Source: Undaria pinnatifida (Eukaryota > Sar > Phaeophyceae > Laminariales > Alariaceae). From it: a stretch of DNA of 64,000 nt. The stretch is taken from positions 21,882,454 through 21,946,453 of the forward strand of contig JABAKD010000002.1 in the NCBI GenBank assembly GCA_012845835.1. The letters run 5' to 3'. The notes below the pieces were generated by a model. The model did no database searches. It was not told the origin of the DNA and worked only from the letters and a program-made list of their open reading frames with translations. Both the position numbers and the translations under genes were made by a program. This document shows positions 1 to 9,613 of the stretch, piece by piece; the stretch's first letter is position 1, and each line of letters starts with the position of its first letter.

Positions 1-31
1 TGGTTTTTGATTTTTGTGCTTGGAAACGCCA

Positions 32-1710
32 ATGGCGAAAAAAAAGAAAGCTGCTGCAAAAGCAGCACCCGAAACCCCTGTAGACTCTCATCATGTTGAT
101 GAGGTCGACTACGAACCCGCTCCCTCTGACGAGGAGGAAAGCAGGGGGGCCACACACCACCAATGCGGAAGCAACGTTGCCCGCCGGTAAGGAGCCGTCT
201 CCTTCCCACGAATCGCCGTCTGATTCGTCCTCCTCGTCGTCGAGTGACGCGGAAGAAGCGCTCCGCGCCACCATTCGGGGTGATGCCGGGAAACCCATGA
301 AACCGGAAGAACTGGCTATGCTCCTTTACACGGAAGAAGCAACAGCGCGCATCGTGGCGCTCCGCGAAGGACGGGACCCGACTCCGTTCTCTGCTGGTTC
401 GGAACTGTTGGCGGTCTCCGTGGCCAACGAATCATTGGTAAGTACCGCCGTATCCGCAGCGTCGTCTGCTGCGTCTGCTGAAAGCACAACTAACTGCGTC
501 AAAATCGTCTCCCGTAGCTGACAACACCGTGTCGCTTGCTTCCAGCAATTCGTCCGCTGCAGTTTCATCTGCAGCAGCAGTAGGGTTGTCTACCGTGCAG
601 ACTGCAGGAGGCTCGTCGCGAACGTTATCGAGTCCCCCTGAAAACCCCTCGCCGTCGTCGGCATCTAAATCAAACCTATCGTTGGGTTCGTCGTCAGCAG
701 ATATCGCTGATGTTACCGTCACCGCCGCGTATCTAAGAGGCGTCCCCCGCCTTAATGGGTCTAGCGACCAAAATGTTCCGGAAATTCTTAGTCATTTTCG
801 AGTTATCGTTGGCTTGAAAGCTAAGAGGATCCGCCCGGGCGATGAGAAATTTGGAGATGACGTCGCGCTCCAACACATCGCTCTGTTGGGTGAGGGGCAC
901 TGTATCACTTTGATACAGCAGCTCCTTACTGGGCAAATCGACATTAGTTCATCCACCGTAACGGCTGACCCGGGTATCCCGGGGGCATTCACCCCGCCGT
1001 CAACGTGGCAGGAGATGACGCGTGCACTATTAGATTTATTGATGCCCGCTGACTCGATTGATAATTGCGCCAGGCAGATCGCCTCTTTCAACCAGAAAGG
1101 GGAGTAAACTGTAGCTTCGTATGCTATGCGCTACCGTACCCTCATCGGGCAGTTCCAATCGGCTGTAGATCGTGCAGCTGACAATCGTACTACGTGGAGT
1201 GCGATGATGATCGCTTTGTGGCAACACGGGTTGAAACCGTCGGTTCGTTGCTTGCAACTTACTGATAAACCATGTACGACCATGAAGGAAGCCATCGAAC
1301 GCGCTCGTCGTCACGAGGCATCTGGCCTCGCAGGTGGTCACTTCAGTGCATTATTTAATCGTGTACCTCATAGTGCGCTTGACCGTACCCCTGCACGACC
1401 CGCCCCTTCCCAGAACCGTACCAACGACAAGCGGAGCAGGGGTCGAGCGTCGTCCTACAAACGTTCCGCAGGTCGCTCGCCGTCGAGCAACCGTGTCGAA
1501 CTATGTGCCCACCCTACGTGTCGCAGCAAGCAGGGTCATTCGATCGACCAATGCTGGACACGCGCTCGAGAGGAGCGTCTGGCCCGGGAAGCAGCTTCGG
1601 GCGCAGCCGGAGCATCTGCATCAGCCGCATCCTCTTCGTCTGCTGGGAACAAACGAGACAAGACGAAGAAGAAGCGCAAGCCGGCTTCCGAAGACGACGA
1701 CTCCGAATAG
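32..1710 (+). pseudogene. gag: gag (capsid/nucleocapsid), broken
   Basis: Structural protein of the element. The start ATG at 32-34 opens a lysine-rich N terminus; the frame shifts near the G run at about 145, again near 470-500, and then stays in one frame from 529 to 1710. That frame is cut by TAA at 1105-1107, just before TVASYAMRYR, which fits the conserved region of retrotransposon gag proteins (Q-G-x-x-V-x-x-Y). The C-terminal part has a basic linker and one zinc-knuckle-like motif, C-x4-C-x5-H-x4-C (CAHPTC to DQCW, around 1500-1556), a variant of the usual C-x2-C-x4-H-x4-C. The end is acidic and lysine-rich and stops at TAG. Serine-rich low-complexity sequence fills codons around 190-250 and 540-690. 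Confidence 0.75.
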
Positions 1711-2757
1711 GGGTGCCCAGGTGTTTCGTCCGTAGCACTTGGGAGGTGTAAGCCTGCTGTTACCGTTGATTGTAGTAGGAAGGACGCCAAGAAACACAAA
1801 ACGTTTCTAACGTCGCTTGCATACCAAACAAAGAGTGCCGTCAGTAGTGGAATTTTGAGTCGTAGCTCGTCATCACAGCAACCCGTGTCTGCTGTGAAAC
1901 TGACCGCTGCGCGTGATTGTAGGAGGGTATCGGATTGTAGTTTGTCAGAACAGCACCCCGTGAGTGCTGAGAATTTGTCTGATGGGAGTAATACGATTAC
2001 CGATAGTAGTTCTCCTTCTGAACCTCGTCGTGGTCAGAAGAGGGACACCGCTAGTAGTACTGCTGTTCCAGTAGGTGCAAGATCGAAACGCCGTGCGGTC
2101 GATTGTAATACAGCAGTAAATAGCGGATGCCCTGACAATACCAATAATAAAAATAATTCGTGGTTCAGCTCTTCGCTGTCTCGAAAGAAACCATCTGCTA
2201 CTCTCTCTTTTTCCTCTCGGCGGATACGTATCCCCGGGATAGTTAATGGTCTTGCTGTGTCTGGCCTGACTGTTGATTCTGCAAGCGACATTACATGTGT
2301 TTCGCTGTTATTTTTGAAGCAACATCCAACCTTGTGTAAGGCCCGGGTTGAAACCGTCCCACCATCGTGTATGTCTCTGAGTGCAGCGAATGGCTCGTCG
2401 CTCGAGACCTTGGGATTTATTAAGTTGTCTCTTACCCTGGGTGATATCACACGTCGTATTGATGCACTCGTTATCCCATCGTTAGGGCCTGACCAGATAT
2501 TGCTTGATAATGATGTCATGTCTCGTTTTGGGGCTATACTCGATTGGAAAAATCAGCGTTTGACTTTCTCGTCTAGTACTGTCACTATTCCAGCTACCCA
2601 TAGGTCCCCTGATGCTCGTGCCCAGGTGACCTCATCCACTGTATTGCGCTCCGTAGCCGCAGTGCACAAAGATGCTGAGGTACACGTTGTAAAATTGTGC
2701 AATCGTATTGATTTACGCCCCCGTCACAGTGCCGTGATCACTGCTTTACAGACATCA
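1711..2757 (+). pseudogene. pol: retropepsin-like aspartic protease domain of pol
   Basis: Cleaves the polyprotein. The reading frame is the same as the 3' part of gag and is fully open from the TAG at 1708-1710 onwards, so gag and pol are separated by this single stop codon. The catalytic motif D-S-A-S begins at 2275 within LTVDSASDITCVS, in place of the usual D-T/S-G-A. Downstream ILLDNDVMSRFGAILDW matches the conserved hydrophobic-glycine-aspartate segment of the fold, although the glycine is replaced by aspartate. About 140 codons of serine-rich linker precede the domain. The frame is lost near 2757, where the next frame carries on into RT. A one-base indel in the run AAACC is the likely cause. 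Confidence 0.7.
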
Positions 2758-2759
2758 AA

Positions 2760-4277
2760 CCACTTCAAGATACGGAAGTTATTATTGAGCCGCGCATACT
2801 CTCGGAAAATGAGATGTCTTGCGACAATCGTCCGGTCGAATTTGAGCGAGTTATCGTAGCTCGCACCCTCACCACGTGGCTAGCAGCTGATGGATCAGTT
2901 GCCGTTCAAATAGCTAATCCATCGTCCGAGTCTCTTGCCCTCCACGCAGGATTAGAGATTGGGAAATTGTCGAGTGTTGCCGTCGTGTCTCCTGCTCAGC
3001 TACATGTGCATGCTGTAGCAGCAACACCTAATACCCCGACCGAAATTGCAGCAGCACGTGCTGAAATTATTGCGCCACTATCCAGAGCATTTGTAGACTC
3101 TACTTTCACCGTTGAACAGCAGTCAGCAATCCTGGATTTATGTGCAAAATACCGTCCTGTCTTATCGTTATCACGAGCGGAGTTGGGTAAGTGCAATACT
3201 GCCGAAGCAACGTTTCCCCTTCCCGCTCATACCAAACCTGTGAGCCGTCGTCCGTATAGAGCTAATCCGCGCACTGAAGCCGTTATCAACAAGTGTGTTC
3301 AGGACATGCTCAACGATGATATAATAGAGGAGCGCTCTAGCCCATGGGGATCTCCCGTCACCATCGTGGCTCGCAAGGATGGTCAACCTCGTTTCTGTGT
3401 TGATTATAGAAGTACAATCAACAAACACCTTATCCGCAAGACCTGGCCGATGGCTAATCTCGAGGATAACATTGACATGGTCGGAGGCGCCAAATTTATC
3501 AGTGTCGCTGACGTCCAAAGCGCTTATTGGCAGATTCCCGTTCACCCTGATCATGTCGAGACTACAGCATTTGTCACTAATTCTGGCAAGTACTGTTATA
3601 AACGTATGCCGTTTGGTGTTTGTAATGCCCCGTGGCTTTTCACAGAAATGGCTCATAAAACGTTGGGCCACATTCCCGAGTTGCTTATTTATATGGATGA
3701 TCTCTGCGTTTTGTCCACAACCTGGGAGAATCATTTGAAATCGTTAAAAAGCATGTTTGCAGCGTTGCAAGCAGCTGGTCTCACCCTGAAGCCGTCTAAA
3801 CTAGCGTTTGGTCCTAAATCGGTTGCATATTTAGGCCATGTTATTTCTGCTGAAGGGGTTGCAGTTGGGAAAGATCGTATCAAAGCTATTCAAGAGCTAC
3901 CTACTCCCACCTGCATCAAAGATCTTCGTTCCGTTTTAGGGGTGATGAATTTTGTGCGTCGTTTTGTGCCGAATTTCGCCGAAGTAACCGCACCACTCGT
4001 TGATCTCACCCGTAAAGAGTTTGCAACTAGATCACGCTTTAAGAAAGCCTGGGGGAAAACGCAAGATACCGCGTTCGCTCACATCAAACGTTTACTGGTG
4101 TCAGCCCCAGTCTTGAAATTCCCTGATTATGAGCGTGAATTTATTGTGCATGTAGATGCCAGTGAGATAGGAGTTGGCGCTTTTCTTGCTCAGCCGTCGA
4201 AAAATGACGACTCGAAGTCTGATCTTGACATTATCGCGTATTTTAGTCAACGATTCAAACATGGGCAACGCCATTAA
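2760..4277 (+). CDS. pol: reverse transcriptase and N-terminal RNase H domain of pol
   Basis: Copies element RNA into DNA. The frame is open upstream of its first methionine (2814), so it continues pol rather than starting there. RT fingers and palm are complete: a PxRRPYRxNP block near 3245, VARKDGQPRFCVDYR near 3370, ADVQSAYWQIPV near 3510, and the active-site motif YMDD at 3690-3701. The connection region has AYLGHVIS and GVMNFVRRFVPNF. RNase H begins with FIVHVDASEIGVGAFLAQ, supplying its first catalytic aspartate. The frame is cut by TAA at 4275-4277, where related proteins have tyrosine in (R/N)-Y-S-x-x-E-K-E. The next codons resume the same frame, so this is a point mutation and not a natural end. 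Confidence 0.93.
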   Translation, partial: PLQDTEVIIEPRILSENEMSCDNRPVEFERVIVARTLTTWLAADGSVAVQIANPSSESLALHAGLEIGKLSSVAVVSPAQLHVHAVAATPNTPTEIAAARAEIIAPLSRAFVDSTFTVEQQSAILDLCAKYRPVLSLSRAELGKCNTAEATFPLPAHTKPVSRRPYRANPRTEAVINKCVQDMLNDDIIEERSSPWGSPVTIVARKDGQPRFCVDYRSTINKHLIRKTWPMANLEDNIDMVGGAKFISVADVQSAYWQIPVHPDHVETTAFVTNSGKYCYKRMPFGVCNAPWLFTEMAHKTLGHIPELLIYMDDLCVLSTTWENHLKSLKSMFAALQAAGLTLKPSKLAFGPKSVAYLGHVISAEGVAVGKDRIKAIQELPTPTCIKDLRSVLGVMNFVRRFVPNFAEVTAPLVDLTRKEFATRSRFKKAWGKTQDTAFAHIKRLLVSAPVLKFPDYEREFIVHVDASEIGVGAFLAQPSKNDDSKSDLDIIAYFSQRFKHGQRH

Positions 4278-6341
4278 TCTGCGTCAATGAAAGAGTGTTG
4301 TGGAGTCGTACTTACACTCGCTCACTGGAGACCGTATTTATTTGGGAAACATTTTACGGTGATCACTGATCATCAAGCATTGACCCACCTATACTACATG
4401 AAGGATACGTCCAATATGCTTACTCGTTGGGCTATTGCGTTGCAAAACTTTGATTTCACCGTTAAACACGTCGCGGGAAAATTAAATGTAGTACCCGACG
4501 CGCTGTCTCGATTGTTTGGTGAAGTGGAAAAAGAACCGTTACCGCAAGAACCAGCCCTTGCGTCTATCTGTCGAAACGTTCCGAGCGATAGACCGTATTG
4601 TGCACCTGGGCCTCGCGACTTCCAAGTATCTTCGCAAAACCTCGAAGACGTAGACCTTGTACAGAATGATAGCGAATTGTTTGCTAGTGCAGTGTCTTTG
4701 TTTCCGTTGCTTGACCCAGAAAAATTACTGGAAGAACAACGTGCTGAGTTCGGTCCGTATATCGAATACGTAAAAGCACCTGTTACCGTACCCGTCCCAG
4801 ATGGTGAAACCAAAAACAGCATGAGCCATTATTTTCTGAACGAAGAAATATTATTCCGGTCGTATTTGCCGGGTTATCTGCGCAAACGCAGTTCGTTCCG
4901 TGACCAACTCGTCGTGCCCACCGCTTTACGGAAATTAATCGTCCACTCGTGTCATGACCTACCGGCGTCTGGAGGTCATCTAGCTTTTAAAGCTACGTTC
5001 GATAAAATCCGAGATCGTTATTGGTGGCCTACTATGTCGAAAGACGTAGCAAAGCACATTAAATGCTGTTCATCATTCCAACACCGTAAGACGTCACACC
5101 GTCCTCCGAAATTACCTGTTGGTCATCGTCCTGTTTCCCGTCCGTTTCAATGTGTGGCTATCGATTTAGTAGAGTACAAATCGTCGTCGAATAACTCGAA
5201 GTATGTAATGTCCGTGATAGACCACTTGACTCGTTTTATCGTTTTAGTTGCGATTAGTGACAAGACAGCTGCCACAATCGCTCGCGTTCTTGTAGAACGT
5301 GTTTTCTCCGTTTTTTCAGCCCCTGAAACCTTACACAGTGACCTGGGATGTGAGTTCGAAAACGAGCTCGATAATGAATTGCAATCCGTATTTGGGTTCA
5401 AGAAGACGCGCACGTCAGCGTATCGCCCACAAGGCAATTCAGTGTTAGAGCGTGTGCATAGTACAATGCATAATATGTTGGCGATGTACGTAAACGTCAA
5501 ATACGACAATTGGGCAGAATTGTTACCGTTTATTCAGCTTGCCCACAATACCGCCTACAACAAGACGCTCGAGGAAACCCCTCATTTTTTAATGTTCGGC
5601 CGTAGAGCTTCGTTACCCGTTGACATTATTCTCGGCGTCCCGTGTACGTCTGGTTCTGGAACCCGACAGGATTATTCCCGTCGCACCGTTGAAAATCTGC
5701 AACTCGCGTACGAAATTGCCCGTCGCAATTTGCAGGAGCGTGCCGACAAGCAGTCAGAATCTAATGAGAAATTGTCGATTCCGCAATATCAGCCCGGAGA
5801 TCACGTGTTAGTACACCGTCCCTATACCGTCGCTGATGGACCTAACCCCAAACTAATTAGTCCCTGGCGTGGTCCCTATACTGTGCGTTCACAGTTATCA
5901 CCAGTAATTTACCGTGTTGCGAGAGATGGTGAACTTGCGGAAACATCTGTTCATTTAGGTCGTATTAAGGCATACCATAATGACGCGTCTAGTTCCGTAC
6001 CGAATTTTACCGCACTCGATGATTTGTTCCTAGGAACTACGTTACCGGTACCTGATTTAGACGGCTCTGTGCTTACCGTGCACATCGGCCCGTATACTAT
6101 TGAAGCTATCGAAGGTCACAAGCGTGGGCCTGGTAAAGCCTCACTGACGAATTTTCAGTATCATTTTCTCGTCAAAGATAAGCCGTCCAATTTAGGCATT
6201 TGGAGACACGTCAACGTTGTGCCTCAATGCCATGAGATGAGCAGAGCGTATCGTTCAAGGATTCTAGCTGAAGATCCACACGCTTTTGATCCTCCCAAAA
6301 GTTCAAAGAGTAAACGAGACGTCGTTGCTCAGTCGTCCTGA
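4278..6341 (+). CDS. pol: RNase H C-terminal part and integrase with chromodomain-like tail
   Basis: Continues pol in frame after the TAA. The first part finishes RNase H (ITDHQAL). Integrase follows: a zinc-binding segment near 4945-5100 in which the usual final C-x-x-C reads C-S-S-F, so one zinc ligand is missing (codon 5076-5078). The catalytic core is intact, with Asp at 5163, Asp at 5340 (HSDLG) and Glu at 5448, giving the D,D(35)E spacing. Next comes a GPY/F-like module (PWRGPYTVRSQL, near 5860). The last 90 codons contain YTIEAIEGHKRG ... YHFLVK ... W ... VVPQC, which resembles the chromodomain of chromoviruses without the full WKGY motif; that call is tentative. The ORF ends at TGA. 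First methionine is at 4287, but translation would come from upstream. Confidence 0.92.
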   Translation, partial: SASMKECCGVVLTLAHWRPYLFGKHFTVITDHQALTHLYYMKDTSNMLTRWAIALQNFDFTVKHVAGKLNVVPDALSRLFGEVEKEPLPQEPALASICRNVPSDRPYCAPGPRDFQVSSQNLEDVDLVQNDSELFASAVSLFPLLDPEKLLEEQRAEFGPYIEYVKAPVTVPVPDGETKNSMSHYFLNEEILFRSYLPGYLRKRSSFRDQLVVPTALRKLIVHSCHDLPASGGHLAFKATFDKIRDRYWWPTMSKDVAKHIKCCSSFQHRKTSHRPPKLPVGHRPVSRPFQCVAIDLVEYKSSSNNSKYVMSVIDHLTRFIVLVAISDKTAATIARVLVERVFSVFSAPETLHSDLGCEFENELDNELQSVFGFKKTRTSAYRPQGNSVLERVHSTMHNMLAMYVNVKYDNWAELLPFIQLAHNTAYNKTLEETPHFLMFGRRASLPVDIILGVPCTSGSGTRQDYSRRTVENLQLAYEIARRNLQERADKQSESNEKLSIPQYQPGDHVLVHRPYTVADGPNPKLISPWRGPYTVRSQLSPVIYRVARDGELAETSVHLGRIKAYHNDASSSVPNFTALDDLFLGTTLPVPDLDGSVLTVHIGPYTIEAIEGHKRGPGKASLTNFQYHFLVKDKPSNLGIWRHVNVVPQCHEMSRAYRSRILAEDPHAFDPPKSSKSKRDVVAQSS

Positions 6342-7860
6342 TACAAGCCCCAGTACCACCCTCCGTCCTTCTGGGAGTCCTTAGTCATCAGTATCGTTGC
6401 ACCACCCCCACTATTTTTGTTTCCCCGGCCGGGTTTCGGTCGTCAATAGTGCGTCGTTGACACATAAGCCGCAACACTCATGAGTCCTTTTTGTTTTTCG
6501 GTGGTTGCTTGGGCGTATTTTGTGGAGTAGTGCCCACGTATTGAGTCATGGTTGGATACTCGATTGCTGCTGCCCAACAGCTGAGGTCCTGGTTTCATAT
6601 CATACCAATATAATAGTGGATGTTTGTTTTTGTTTGTTTCTTCGTGTGGAAGTACCTCACGCGAAAAGATAGCCTTTTTCTCGTGAATAAAGTGCTATAG
6701 AATTAGAGACGTACACGGTTCAGAGACACTACTGCACATTGGGGTAGTAAGTGTTAGTGTGGGGGGCGTTCAACCAGTAGTTACGCAAGGGTGTGCATAT
6801 ACAAGAAGTATACACTCGGGCGTCATTGTTGGGTTGGTTGAGAAATTGCAGCTGTGTACAGTGTGCATATACTTGAAGTATACATTGGGCGCAGTGAGGT
6901 TAATCAATTAATGAACATCGTTTCTTTTTCTGTATGAGATATTGGAGGCTCCTGGGTGCATTCGTAATGCATTCTCCAGTGTCAGAATCGTGTGTTGGAT
7001 TGACTACAGAGTTACAGTTGAGCGCGTGAGCTGTATACTCCTAAGTAACAGAATCCACATATGGAATATTCCCCGGTCGTATCCCGTATTACCGTGCGAC
7101 CTGCATACAGTCAACCGTTAATTGACTGGCAGGAAGTCTCGTCATTATGCAGATTTATCTGTGTACTGATTACGTTTGTCAGCCACCATCGTTGGCTGAC
7201 CCGTGGTCAAGATCTTGCCGTCCTATCGATTATGCCTTTTTCGATACTTGAGACATGCCACCTTATCGTTAACCATGCACCCGCAGTCCGTCATACTGCG
7301 CCGTCATCGTTACATCCACACTATCGTCAAGTCATGCAGACTTTTATCGTCTTGATCGATCAATCGTTACCGTGTTGCATACTCTGCATGCATTGTTGTC
7401 TGGCAAATCGTTGTTCAGCACATTTGTAAACTCATCATTAAGTGTGTATCAAGCCCTGCAGGCAACCGTCTCATACACACATCGTTTATGTTGAGGAGTG
7501 TCCTGAATTTTGCCAAAGGTACTACCGTCCGTTATAAAAGGTTGCTTTTTATCGTCGAGTACGTCATTTCGGGACCGGATAACGGTTCTGGTGAAGAATG
7601 AAGGTACATACCACTGGTAGTTCATAGTGTGTGCCTGACATCTTTAGTAAAATTCGATTATGCTCATACAAGCCCGTGGTTCTAACTGCGCAGGGGATGA
7701 CATGATTAGAAAATGAACAAGTGCAATACACACAGTGACTACCACAGTACAACACAATACTCTGATTTATTAGAGAACCTGAGAACCTGTCTCCTCTTTA
7801 AATGTTCGAAAGCTGTGCTGGGTTCTCCAGTATGTAGCGTTCAAACATTGGGGGGCGATA
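6342..7860 (+). other. 3' untranslated internal region of the retrotransposon
   Basis: About 1.5 kb without a convincing gene lies between integrase and the polypurine tract. It holds two related dyad-like motifs, each reading GTGTGCATATAC-N5-GTATACA(C/T), at about 6790-6813 and 6860-6883. An ORF of 122 codons at 7061-7429 has no recognisable motif and I do not call it a gene. The region ends in a G-rich polypurine tract at 7848-7858. Confidence 0.6.
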
Positions 7861-8218
7861 TGGGTCACAGGTAGGTACACTTTCTACCGTTACGTAAACA
7901 GATCTTCTCGTGAAGATTTGTATGAACGGTAGCCGTTCCAGAGGTAATTAATATCGTGTCTTGTTGTACTAAAAGTGGTCGTGGAGTCTCCGTAGATTCT
8001 GATGACAGAGAGGCGGGTAATTACGTCTCTCGCTGACAAGTAATCTCTGTCGACTCCCTGTTTTGCCTGCGAAGCACCTTTCGTTGCCTCAAGGCACTTC
8101 TATCGTTACCGTCGCTTGGTTCGCCGTCGAACCTTGCTCCAACCTGGCGTGTCCTTCACGCTACGAAGAACAAGAAGAGAAGTGGTTGCAAGTTGCGAGT
8201 CGAACCTGGGATACCCCA
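7861..8218 (+). repeat. probable 3' LTR of the Ty3/gypsy element
   Basis: Begins TGGGTCACAGG four bases after the polypurine tract and ends GGGATACCCCA, so the ends form a short imperfect inverted repeat (TGGG...CCCA). A length of 358 bp would be normal. The 5' LTR is outside the window, so the borders cannot be confirmed. An AAT repeat begins right after. Confidence 0.45.
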
Positions 8219-8222
8219 ATCC

Positions 8223-8333
8223 CTCAATAATAATAAGAATAATAATAATAATAAAAAAAAATAATAATAAGAATAATAATAATAATAATTACGTATAATA
8301 ATAATTATAATAATAATTTTAATAATAATTATG

Positions 8334-8380
<47 letters not shown>

Positions 8381-8396
8381 TAATAAAATAATAAAA
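8223..8396. repeat. (AAT)n microsatellite, interrupted
   Basis: Long run of AAT/ATA triplets broken by TTACGTATAATAATAA-type interruptions. It directly follows the retrotransposon. Confidence 0.95.
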
Positions 8397-8516
8397 ATTG
8401 AAGTAATAAGACCACCCCCAGGTAGAGAACACTTACTTACGCACTTAACCGTAAGTACCAACAACCCTGACCAAGCCATCCATCCGCAAAACATCCACCA
8501 TACATATGGTAGAGCA

Positions 8517-8712
8517 ATATAGTGGATACTACAGAAATACATTTATAAAATAGATATGATGTTAGAATACTTTGAAATTCCCCACCTAAAGTAAAAATAC
8601 TAACACCAATATAGTGAATACTACAGAAATACATTTATAGAATATTATTTAGATATGATGTTAGAATACTTTAAAATTACCCACCTAAGAAAGTAAAAAT
8701 ACTAACACCAAT
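8517..8712 (+). repeat. R5 family, tandem pair of ~95-100 bp units
   Basis: Two adjacent AT-rich units, 8517-8610 and 8611-8712, share ACTACAGAAATACATTTATA, TAGATATGATGTTAGAATAC and TAAAAATACTAACACCAAT. The same words recur at 11.9-12.2, 13.2-13.5 and 13.6-13.9 kb, so this is a dispersed family (called R5 here). Confidence 0.8.
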
Positions 8713-8935
8713 CATTGTAGTGGAAACAATCTTTTTCATATATGTACAAGAATAAGACCCCTCCTATTCAGGCTTTTGTTATAGAGTGTCAGTATAGCTG
8801 GCAATAGATTCGGTAGGATAGTCCGCAGAGTCATAGTCTATTGGCCACAAGAAGGTTCTCTTAATTAAACGGAATATTCTGAGTGAAGCGGATAACCCGT
8901 AGAATATAGATAGTTTGTACCACAAGAGCGTTCTC

Positions 8936-9324
8936 GGAAATAGAACGCTCCTCCTCTGGACAAGATAGATAGAAGTAAGCGCGTTAAGCGCTCATGGGAA
9001 CATAGGACATCCAGGAGAACGTTCCTTGTACGTTCCATAGGTAAAGGTCCGGAAGAGAGCACAGCAGCAAAGCTGGGGTGAAGCGAACTCTGTGAGCTTC
9101 ACGCCACCCCCGTGCTCTCACTCCTCCTCCTTCTCCTCCTCCTCCTCCTTCTTTTCCTCCTCCTTCTCCTCCCTCTCCTCCTCTTCCTCTTCCTGTCTCC
9201 TCGAGCTTGTCATAGCTCAACGCCAATAATGAGAAATCTATAAAGAAGAACCGGTGCTGTCTCCAAGCGAAGCTGATACCCCTGCGTCCCTTCCCTCCCA
9301 CCTTCCGGTACCACGACATCCTCA
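8936..9324 (+). repeat. dispersed repeat, inverted partner at 17245-17620
   Basis: Shares the following with the reverse complement of 17245-17620, in the same order: TAGATAGAAGT..GCGCGTTAAGCGCTC, AACGTTCCTTGTACGTT, TAGGTAAAGGTCC, GAAGCGAACTCTGTGAGCTT, AGCTTGTCATAGCTCAACGC and AAGAACCGGTGCTGTCTCC. A CTT/CCT-rich microsatellite (9116-9203) sits in the middle of this copy and is nearly absent from the partner. No ORF of note. It ends where the TRIM-84 internal sequence begins. Confidence 0.75.
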
Positions 9325-9613
9325 CAAATGGCGTCGTCGACAGACCATGGGTTTTTGGGTCGTGGGTTCGATCCCCACATCCACCATAATAAACTTTTTC
9401 AGATTTCCCCATGGCGAACTTGAAAAATACTCTTCCTGGTACCCCAGGGAATGAAACGGCTTGGATATATCGACAGGTCCGCCCGTATATCCGGCCGACC
9501 TGCTATCCCGCCGTTTCAGGGGGGGAGAGTGTTATACGGCTTAGTTTGGGTAAGCTATTGGTTAACCTGTGCAAGTGGTCAAACGGACTAATACCCCACT
9601 AAATTCCTTAACA
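9325..9613 (+). mobile_element. TRIM-84 copy lacking its upstream LTR
   Basis: Plus-strand copy of a miniature LTR element. It opens with AATGGCGTCGTCGACAGACC (primer-binding-site-like), then a tRNA T-arm-like stretch GTGGGTTCGATCCCCAC, and a G-rich tract (CAGGGGGGGAGAG) before its LTR at 9530-9613. That LTR is 84 bp, begins TGTTA and ends TAACA. The upstream LTR is missing. After the LTR, AATGGCGTCCTCG appears again, which looks like the primer binding site of a second internal region, as in LTR-sharing tandem copies. Confidence 0.8.

Larger units (their letters stand above)
1..8218 (+). mobile_element. Ty3/gypsy LTR retrotransposon, 5' LTR outside window
   Basis: An autonomous LTR retrotransposon that copies itself through RNA. 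The order gag, protease, RT, RNase H, integrase is diagnostic of Ty3/gypsy (Metaviridae-type elements). The window opens just before the gag ATG at 32, so the 5' LTR and primer binding site are off the left edge. A 1.5 kb untranslated stretch follows integrase, then a G-rich polypurine tract (TTGGGGGGCGA, 7848-7858) and a likely 3' LTR. The copy is dead as it stands: frameshifts near 140, 490 and 2757, and in-frame TAA at 1105-1107 and 4275-4277. A TAG at 1708-1710 sits between gag and protease and might be natural. The family assignment is firm; the right border is inferred. Confidence 0.93.

Noticed and set aside
7061-7429. 122-codon ORF in the retrotransposon 3' region
   Set aside because: No motif, no similarity to envelope or other known extra ORFs, and composition like its noncoding surroundings.
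6342-7860. Envelope-like gene downstream of integrase
   Set aside because: No signal peptide, membrane segment or long ORF in any frame.
8156-8542. 128-codon minus-strand ORF and Asn-rich plus-strand ORFs
   Set aside because: They are translations of the AAT microsatellite.
9330-9386. Possible complete tRNA gene
   Set aside because: T-arm is perfect, but the anticodon stem is poor, U33 is absent and there is no matching 5' acceptor strand; it belongs to TRIM-84.
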